From the NCBI GenBank assembly GCA_033032865.1, contig JAWHQI010000201.1, forward strand, positions 2,915,501 to 2,979,500: a stretch of 64,000 nucleotides of DNA, written 5' to 3'. The notes under the pieces were generated by a model, which worked only from the letters and a program-made list of their open reading frames with translations, was not told where the DNA came from and searched no databases. The translations under genes were made by a program, and so were the position numbers. The stretch's first letter is position 1; each line of letters starts with the position of its first letter. This stretch comes from Dactylorhiza incarnata (lineage: Eukaryota; Streptophyta; Magnoliopsida; Asparagales; Orchidaceae). Shown in pieces: positions 56,971-64,000 of this stretch.

Positions 56971-57550
56971 GGAAGCATACAAACAAGCGAGTGCACGCTT
57001 GTGCGGGTGAATTGGTGTATGCAAATATATGACAAATGAAAATAAACTTCTGGTATGCTGTGCTAATGTGCTCGTGCAAGCGGGTAACGACAAGCTACTC
57101 TCCCCCAGACTTAAATCAAAACATCACAAATTGCAATACTAGATTCATAAAAAGAAGTAGGAGGAGAGATTACCCCATGCTCAGAAATGAGCATACCAGA
57201 AGATTGGCGTTAGTCCTTGGAAATCATCAAGTTCGCCGCCCAAGAAAAATCACTGCTCCTGCTATTAAATCACACCAGAGACAAAAATAGAAAGAAATTG
57301 AGGCAAAAATAGATTAGGAAAAAGAAACAACGGGAATCGAAAGGTCCCCCAATGGGTTGTCTCCCAAGAGCCCTTTTGTTTAATGTCCTTAAGGTGGACC
57401 AAATACCTGTATTAAGCAGTTTAAAGAGAGAAGATTTCTAGCAATTATCCAAAATTTTACCAAAAGAGATACACAAGCAAACAAACTGAGGACTAGAACC
57501 AGAGCAGAAAGAACAAGCATCAACCAAAAGCCCGGAGACTCAGTCATGAC
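56971..57550. other. Non-coding 3' region of element E, part 2
   Basis: Continuation after F, starting with the second GGAAG. It contains TCCCCCAGACTTAAA (57101-57115) like G at 10484, and the text GAGCATACCAGAAGATTGGCG, which G has as GAGCACACCAGAAGATTGGCG (10572). No coding sequence. Confidence 0.6.
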
Positions 57551-58810
57551 TCAACTATATGCTGATTTGTAATGGTTCTCCCCTGCTACATGAGATGGGA
57601 AGGAGGTGAAGGCTTTAGGGATAAAAGGATATTTCTCTCCCTTGCCCCTAACCTCTTCCTTCTCGTGCTGAAAGGCAGCAAAACGAGCAGCGCGATGTAG
57701 TCTCTCTTGTTTAAGTTTTTCTACAGAAGGGGAGCGCCATCGGGCGCAATATGCCATATCAGAATCAAAGTTTAGCCATCCCGGAGCAGCCAGGGGCTTC
57801 ATTTCTTCACCCACCACGGGTGACAGATCCGCCCAACGAACTTGTTTTAATTGTTTACATTTTACTTCAGTTTTAACAGATTCAATCAAATAGTTTTTAG
57901 CCATGCCGGCCATGGTAACTTCAGAATTCGCGGCCTCGCCGCCTTTGCTCTCAGCTTCTTCTTCATCCCTCACATCTTTCTTCACTATCTTCTTTTCCTC
58001 CTCCTCTGACTCAGCATTTGTTTCTTCGCTTTGCTTCTCCACAACTATACTCAACTCATTAACAAATTTATCAGAATTGACAGGTAAAGAATTTAGATCC
58101 TTGGTTATTGTAGAGGGGAAGGTGTGGTGTGCCACTTTGGGTGACAAAGTGACACACCCCTTAGCGATGTGAAGAGTGGCGCCACTCTCCTTCAAGAACG
58201 GGATACCCAAAAGAGGCATGGAAGTGTTTTCCTTGGGTCCCAGAACCTGAAAGTTAGTGACAACCGCTGCTCCATCTATAACAACCTTAACATCCTTAAT
58301 TTCTCCCAATGTTTCCACCACCATTCCATTTGCGAGGACAAGACGTGTCTGATCGTTCACATTGATTTCTAAGTTTAGCTTTTCAATGTCTTGCAGTGCA
58401 AGAACATTGCGTGACGATCCTCTGTTGCAAAGAGCGGTGGTTTCAACATTATTTATCTCACATTTCAATATTAACTCGCCCTCATTACAACCATCTGCCT
58501 CAAATAGGCTCTTTCCCTGCTCACGCGGATTTCTTTCTGTCGTGCTTGGGAGAGCACCTTGAGTTTGCTTAGAAAGCACTTGAGCCAATTGACCCAGTTG
58601 CGTTTCCAAGTTCCTCATCGAGGTCATTTGATTGGCCATATTTGCTTGGGCCACATTGACAAATTTTTCCATCATCTCTTCTAACGCACTCTTGCGCTGC
58701 AATGGAGCGCCTTGATTATATCCGGGTTGAGGTGGCCTTTGTTGGCTTCCGGACGCTTGAGCATCAAATTGATGCTGGCCCAACGTTGGCCCGCAACGTT
58801 TTGATTCCAT
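57551..58810 (-). pseudogene. Gag linker and protease-like region of element E
   Basis: About 419 residues. The N-terminal third resembles the Athila gag linker (NLETQLGQLAQVLSKQTQGA, LPSTTERNPRE). The middle looks like a retropepsin fold: TTALCNRGSSRNVLALQDIE, then VTNFQVLGPKENTSMPLLGI. The expected catalytic triplet D-T/S-G reads N-R-G, so the protease is probably inactive. The C-terminal part is acidic (EEEEKK) and ends without an RT. The frame differs from gag, which starts at 59805. Confidence 0.75.
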
Positions 58811-58910
58811 GAGAAATTGGGGTGATTTCTCACACCCGGATTATAAGTATTACCATAGGGTGCCCCCTAGTTTGATTCCCTACATAATTAATAGACTCAT
58901 TTAAATTTAG

Positions 58911-59805
58911 CTAGGCGAATTCACCTGTTGGCCCACCTCCTGGGCATTCATAAGCATGGTGACCACCACCTCCGCATCCTTCGCAAGCGATAGTCATAGA
59001 AGGTGCAACAACAGAAGTATCGAGTCCACTGCGAAAAGAGCCCAGCGCCCCTGGGTGCATTCCTCCCAGCTGTCCAGAAAGTGTTGTGAGAAGCAGTGTC
59101 ATGCAAGATTCTCAAGGCTTCCTCTGGGGTGTGGTTCATCAAGGTGCTTCCAGCAGCGACATCAACCATTGCCCGATAGTTGGGCTCAATACTAAAGTTG
59201 AAGTTCTCCACTAGCTCTCACGGTTGGTGTCCATGGCTTGGGAACCTGTGAAAGAGTTCATTGAAGCAATCCCAAGCCTCAGCGAGAGTCTCGTGATCCG
59301 CCTGACGGAAAGTAGCGATATCCCGCCGAAGGCTCACAATCTTGTCCACCGGGTGGAACTTGGCTAGGAACTTGGACGTGAGGGCGTCCCATGTTGCGGA
59401 TGTACCAGGAGGGATTGTATGGAGCCAGACCTTGGCTTTATCGCGTAGAGAGAATGAGAACAGTCTCAGTTTGACAGTCTCATCCGGGATTCCCACGTAA
59501 CGGAATGTTCCGCAAATTTCAGCAAACTCCGCCAATTGAAGATGTGGGTCTTCAATAGGCATCCCTGAGAACTGTGTATTGTTGCGGATAATATTCAGAA
59601 TGGCCGGCTTGATTTCGAATTGGTTGTTCGTGATATCCGGCCCGAATCCCGGATACACACTCCCAGCAGTTGGAGTGGTGTATTCTCTCATTGTCCATGG
59701 CCTTGGTCGAGCCTCCTCCTGCTCATCCACCATAATATTCTGCCCCTCATCGGGTACTCTCCGGATTCCTCCGTAGCCCTCTCCCTGGTTCAGATTATCA
59801 CCCAT
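58911..59805 (-). pseudogene. Athila-type gag of element E
   Basis: Starts MGDNLNQGEGYGG at 59805. The capsid block is typical of Athila: FEIKPAILNIIRNNTQFSG, LQLAEFAEICGTFRY, KLRLFSFSLRDKAKVWL and FLAKFHPVDKIVSLRRDI. A stop lies near 59218; the frame continues with NYRAMVDVAAGSTLMNHTPE and then shifts. A zinc knuckle CEGCGGGGHHAYEC (CX2CX4HX4C, intact) is at about 58935-58985. Confidence 0.85.
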
Positions 59806-59990
59806 TTTTGCTCATGCGGCTGCAGCACGCCTCAGTGCGAGAGCAGTCCTTTCGATTTCTGGATCAAAGGGTGCAAGATCCCTTGCGGCTTTCCCCTGAA
59901 TACACTAACAAAGGACAAAAAAGAACAAAAATAAAAAACACCCGCTCATATAACAAGGGTTCAAAACACCGAAACACTTCACGCCTGCAC

Positions 59991-60008
59991 TCCCCGGCAA
60001 CGATGCCA
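59991..60008 (-). other. Primer binding site of element E (tRNA-Asp type)
   Basis: Minus strand TGGCATCGTTGCCGGGGA, two bases off the tRNA-Asp match seen in G. Located six bases from the LTR at 60015. Confidence 0.75.
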
Positions 60009-60014
60009 AAAACT

Positions 60015-63000
60015 TGATGCGGTTTCGGTAAGTGCACCTATCGTTGTCATGTAATAATGGGAATAGCTTCCCCGAATGTTGATCTCTTGAGGAATGCAGG
60101 TTGTGGTGAAGTAATTCATGTCGTGAAATGATTGTTACAATGAGCAAAATAAGTAAAACAAAGGGGGTTTTGGTTGGTTTGTCTAAATTAACAAAAATGA
60201 AAATAAAGATGCAGGTCAAAATCACCGCTTCGCTTGGAGAGATGAATGCGTCGGCCGCTATGTCGGGCTCCGTTAAGAGAGTGGACGGAAGGCAAGTGTG
60301 GAATGTGATGGTCACAATCACCTCTTTGCTAATCGCTATTAGCCTTTGCTAATTTGAATGTCAAGTGAGTGAATGGAGTGGATGCGGGTGAGTGGTGATG
60401 AAGCGCAACACAACACACAGTACAAGATTAAGAAAATCAATAAACACTTTCATTCATAGACAAATGAGAGTATTCAAGTTCTTTACAAACTAGTAACAAC
60501 AACAATAGGAGAGGGGAAGAATAAACCAAAATAGAAGACTAGCTTTCGATCTCAGCCGGAACAGTGGGTTGTCAAACAACTTTTGGGCTCGGTCGATGTA
60601 TGCTTCCGGGTCGAAGAGACTGTCAATCTCTTCGATCTTGCTCTGTCAACTTCGTTCGTAGGTTTTTGATGAGTCCTGATCATATACACTTTTATGGACT
60701 CATCTGGGCCATCTATTTAGTCTTTTCACTGCACTTTAGCCCTGTTTTAGCTCATATTGGTCATTCTATGCTAGGTGCACTTATAGGCCCTATTTGGTGT
60801 AAATTTGTATATTTCTTCGTTATTAGTTTTCTTGTGCTGATTAAGTTCCACTTTCAGTGGCTAGACTGGTGTCGTATGCTGGAACAGGAGTCGTGCAGGT
60901 ATTCCCGGTACAATTCTGTACAGGAACACTGCGCACGATCACTGGTTCTATTGCGCACGACCACTGGTCGTGCGCTGCTGATCGTGTGCGCTTAACCTTA
61001 TTTTTCTGAGTTCTGTTTCGAGCAGTGCGCACGACCATCTACGATAGTGCGCATGACCACCGGTCGTGCGCCACTGTTCGTGCGCACTTATCATCAATTT
61101 TATGAGTTCTGTTTCGGCTAGTGCGCACGACCACCTACGATAGTGCGCACGACCACCGGTCGTGCGCCACTGGTCGTGCGAACATGTTATTTTATAATTT
61201 CTGCCTTTGCAGGTTCCGTCCAGGCAGAGCGCACGATCACCGAATTCTAGTGCGCACGACCACTGGTCGTGCGCCAATGACCGTGCACACTGTTTACTCC
61301 AGCGCCTATAAAATGACCTGCTCGCGAATTAGGTCGGGATCCCGATTTTCTTCCGCCGTTTTCTCGCTCCAGGGCTCCGATTTCGCCCCTCCACCGCCGC
61401 CCACCATATGGAGGTGCTCCGGGCTTGTTCTTCACGCCAATCTTGAGCCGGAGCTTCCTCTCGGCCTCCTCCTTCATCCAAGTGCTCCAAGGAAGGTTTA
61501 GCCACCATCGCCATCAAGCAAGAGGAAGTTTGCAACCTCTACCGGATCGTGACACGAAGAAGACGGGCTCATTGGAGAGTAGTGACAGCTCTCTCTACCC
61601 CGGACGTAGTTGCGGACCGAGCTTGGACACGGATTGATAACCCGGCAATTCCAACAGTGAATCTACAACGAGACTTCGGATTCGGTCGATTTCTTGCCTT
61701 ATTCTTCTCTTATTGATGTGTATGTAGCTAGAACCAACATTTTGATGAAGTATATTTTTACTTGTTAACATTAGTATGAAATCATGTCTATGTGATTGAG
61801 TAATCTTGTTATATTTTCATTTGAGGTGTGCCCCGTGGTGTGGATTGTTCATTGTGTTGTGCCGCCCTAACAATTGTTAGTGGTGTGCTTTGCGAAGAGG
61901 CGCTTACAACCCTCATTCCGTTAGCCTACTCGCCCATCCGCCTACCGAAGTGTGGCATCGCGGCCCGTACTCCATCCCGCCTAACGAAGCAGCGCGCTCA
62001 AGGCCTGCATAGTTTGATCCGCTTGCCTACTCGTCCATCCGCCCTTACGAAGTAGCGCGTTCAAGGCCTACGTAGTCTTCCATCCCGCCGAATGAAGCAT
62101 TGCATAGCGACATTGCATAGGAGTAGTTGTAGCTTTTTCTCTTTATTTTCCACAAACCAAATCAACCCCCGTGTCCGCAATTCATCCGACCCAAAGGACT
62201 TCGATCTCAAGTCCTTCCTCGAACGTTAACTCCGCCTTACTGTGTTCCTTGAGAGATTCGATACTTGGGGATTTACTTCCTCATATTATTACTTAACAAC
62301 GACCGGTTCACTGCCGTTCGGATCGCAGTCTCGCTACCGCCTATAGCGGTGTACAGGATTTGCGCATCAGTTTTCTTCTTCTTCTTCCAAAACTGAGGCT
62401 GCACAACTCGGCTATGGTGTTGCTGACGGCCCGAAATGCTTCCAAACTCTTGGAATCCGCAAGGGTTTCACCGGAGAATGGTTCCTGGATGAAGGAGATG
62501 AGTGGAGATGGAGGAGGAGCGAAAACGGCGCTGGGCGGAGCCTAAAATCGCGGAATGGAGGATCGATACTTTTGCCAGCAGATTTCCTGGCTTATAAACA
62601 AAAGCAGAAGAAATTTAGTCACGCATGGTTGAACGCACGACCGTGTGTAGACCGTGCAATATTAAAAAAGGAGCAGTGCCTTGCAGAGCAAACAACAGCG
62701 CCCGTGCATTTTACTCACGCACGGTCGAAGCCGACCGTGCGTAAAACCGCACGGGCAAATCCAGATTTGCCGAAAAACAAAGCTTAGTAGGCGACCGTGC
62801 GTTTTCTTCGCGCACGAGCAACTGCCCATGCGTAAAAATGCACGATCAACGACAAAAAATCTTTTTCTACCCCAGGTAAGTGCGCACGACCGCAGCCGTC
62901 CGTGCGTTAAGTAAAATGCATAACTGTGCGATATATGCAGGCATGAAAAATGGGTAAAATAGGATGATCCAATCACCTACATAAACAACAATACGGTTGG

Positions 63001-63230
63001 GAATACCCTTTTAGCTCAATACAAATACAAAATATAAGTTTAGGGAGCACTATGTGCATATCCCAAACAACAACAAGAATAAAAGCAAAACAAAATGGGC
63101 CTAAATGGTGCACCTAGCGCAGAAATGATTATAAGAGAAATATAAGCAATAATAGCTCGAAAAGGACGTGCACAAGAGTGAAAACTAGCACGGATGAGCC
63201 CATAAAAGTGTTTATAAATGGGACTCATCA
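60015..63230 (-). repeat. 5' LTR of element E, split by a solo LTR
   Basis: The parts 60015-60666 and 62375-63230 together give 1508 bp, against 1506 bp for the other LTR. The insert 60667-62369 is flanked by GTTTT. The CGCACGGTCG dyads recur at 62620-62920. Confidence 0.9.
60667..62369 (+). mobile_element. Solo LTR of the G family
   Basis: It runs TGATGAGTCC to TGCGCATCA, in the opposite orientation to the G LTRs, with perfect GTTTT duplications (60662-60666, 62370-62374). A TATA box TATAAAAT is at 61307-61314, with GCGCACGACC palindromes upstream (60925-61290). No internal sequence is present, so it is the product of LTR-LTR recombination. It is clearly diverged from the two G LTRs at 6834 and 12255. 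Confidence 0.9.
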
Positions 63231-63568
63231 GTGGGCGAGCTCCAGGTCACGAATCTGGGCTCGTGCGCATTCATGCGCGAGTGCTCGGGATGTGAGGGCG
63301 TCGAAGTCGGCGGCGTACTTCTGGCCGTAGAGCCTGAAGGACAGAGCAAAGGTGTGGCCTCTAATGGTCTCCTGCTCCACCCATGAGGGGAGAAGGGTAG
63401 AGGAGAAGGCATGAACATAGAGCCTGAAGGACAGAGCAAAGCCCTGTTGGCCTTCGAATCCCAATCCAACAGAGGCACGCCAGCCTCATCCCGATGCCTG
63501 TTGCTGAGACAAAAGTTTTTATGGCCCGCCGGGCTGGGCGCGCCCGACTCGCCGGCAGCCACCTCGAT
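63231..63568 (-). pseudogene. Tat antisense gene, unit 2 (element D), exon 3 beyond E
   Basis: Reads STLLPSWVEQETIRGHTFAL and then RLYGQKYAADFDALTSRALA, ending DLELAH at the E insertion. It matches B's SLLPSWVEDDKAGGEAFALA segment. An internal 88 bp duplication (the text TAGAGCCTGAAGGACAGAGC at 63330 and 63418) disrupts it. The upstream exons are cut off by the LTR at 63569. Confidence 0.65.
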
Positions 63569-64000
63569 TGTTGGATCTTACGGCGCCCTTAGAGGGGGGT
63601 GAACAAGGGAATAAAAAATCTTTTAATAATTTTATGGAAATTACTAAATTGTTTAAACTAATATTAGAACACAAAATAACAATTTAGCTAAAGGAAGAAA
63701 ATATCATAATTTGCAAGTTTAGGTTTTAGAAACAAGTGCTAAATTGTTATATGATGAAATAGATTAAGATAAACAATTTAGACAAAATGATTTGAATTTA
63801 AAGCTTTGTAACCAATATTTTAGAGATAACGCCAAAAGTGAGAAATCAAATAAACACAAATATAATCATGATTGCATTATATAAAAAGGGTGTTTAAAAA
63901 ATTTGATTTCAATATCGCTAGAAATTGGAGGCGTACAAAAGTGAATTTCTTTTCCTTTTCTATACCGACTTGTATCCCCACAAACCGGTTGGCTTTAGCC
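63569..64000. mobile_element. Start of another LTR-type repeat (right edge)
   Basis: Begins TGTTGGATCTTACGGCGCCC followed by TTAGAGGGGGGTGAACAAGG, then AT-rich sequence without coding potential. The TGTTGG start and the GGGGGGTGAA motif resemble copia-type LTR starts in plants. Most of the repeat lies outside the window, so the class is tentative. Confidence 0.4.

Larger units (their letters stand above)
45347..63230 (-). mobile_element. Athila-like non-autonomous retrotransposon E, with F and a solo LTR inside
   Basis: Insertion with perfect 5 bp duplications GTGGG (45342-45346, 63231-63235). LTRs are 45347-46852 and 60015-63230 (the latter split by a solo LTR). A tRNA-Asp-like primer site is at 59991-60008 and a polypurine tract at 46853. 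It codes for gag and a protease-like part only. No RT, RNase H or integrase is present. F (48158-56970) is nested in its 3' non-coding region. Without insertions it is about 7.4 kb, close to the size of G. Confidence 0.9.
41647..63568 (+). mobile_element. Tat-lineage retrotransposon D, interrupted by E
   Basis: RNase H and integrase (41650-43437), tandem array (43497-44130), and antisense gene unit 2 (44798-45341, then 63236-63560) in the same order as element B. Its upstream part is cut off by the LTR of B at 41646. Athila-like element E lies inside the antisense gene with GTGGG duplications. At 63569 it is cut by another LTR. Many in-frame stops show that D is older than B. Confidence 0.85.

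Noticed and set aside
1..64000. Host protein-coding gene
   Set aside because: Every conserved protein segment belongs to a retrotransposon (gag, protease, RT, RNase H, integrase, chromodomain, or Tat antisense ORFs). No other gene structure could be supported.

Overview
This window is plant repeat DNA, most likely from the heterochromatin of an angiosperm with a large genome. Nearly all of it is LTR retrotransposons inserted into one another. I found no host gene, no structural RNA gene and no prokaryotic feature. The plant assignment rests on the lineages present: Tekay-type chromoviruses (gag-PR-RT-RH-INT-chromodomain), Tat-lineage Ty3/gypsy with antisense ORFs and a tandem-repeat 3' region, Athila-like elements primed by tRNA-Asp, Ty1/copia elements primed by tRNA-iMet, and a tRNA-derived SINE-like unit. 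The species cannot be read from the sequence.

Left cluster (1-14733). The oldest host here is a Tekay-like element on the minus strand (H): protease 3776-4198, gag 4273-5371, and a 5' LTR from 5604. A Tat element (A, 1-3775, continuing off the left edge) sits in its pol gene. A 7.0 kb Athila-like element (G, 6834-13878, target duplication ATCTC) split its LTR. G itself carries a 548 bp insertion made of three 180 bp SINE-like units, two of them forming an almost perfect 360 bp palindrome (8842-9389).

Junction (14734-18962). A gag-only copia-like element (I) with two ~1.47 kb LTRs joins the clusters. Its two flanks do not match each other, so it looks like a recombination joint rather than a simple insertion.

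Right cluster (18963-63568). A Tat element D (RNase H, integrase, tandem array and antisense gene at 41647-45346, resuming at 63231-63568) is the oldest host. Tat element B (18963-24720 and 40144-41646) lies in its pol. A copia element K (24721-40143) interrupts the first antisense exon of B. A Tekay chromovirus J (27943-36888) interrupts the integrase of K. An Athila-like element E (45347-63230, duplication GTGGG) interrupts the antisense gene of D. F (48158-56970, duplication GGAAG) interrupts E. A solo LTR of the G family (60667-62369, duplication GTTTT) interrupts the 5' LTR of E. A further LTR begins at 63569.

All coding sequences are broken. Several stops and lost metal or catalytic residues fit G-to-A or C-to-T changes, as expected for old methylated repeats. 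The most interesting features are: (1) two multi-exon antisense genes with their own TATA boxes in Tat elements; (2) dense short GC-rich palindromes around the LTR promoters, with the same motif in unrelated lineages; (3) a putative 74-83 bp intron between gag and protease in both Tekay elements; (4) the SINE palindrome; (5) repeated polypurine-tract-like motifs inside the Athila-like elements; and (6) homologous ~90-96 bp tandem arrays downstream of pol in two Tat elements.
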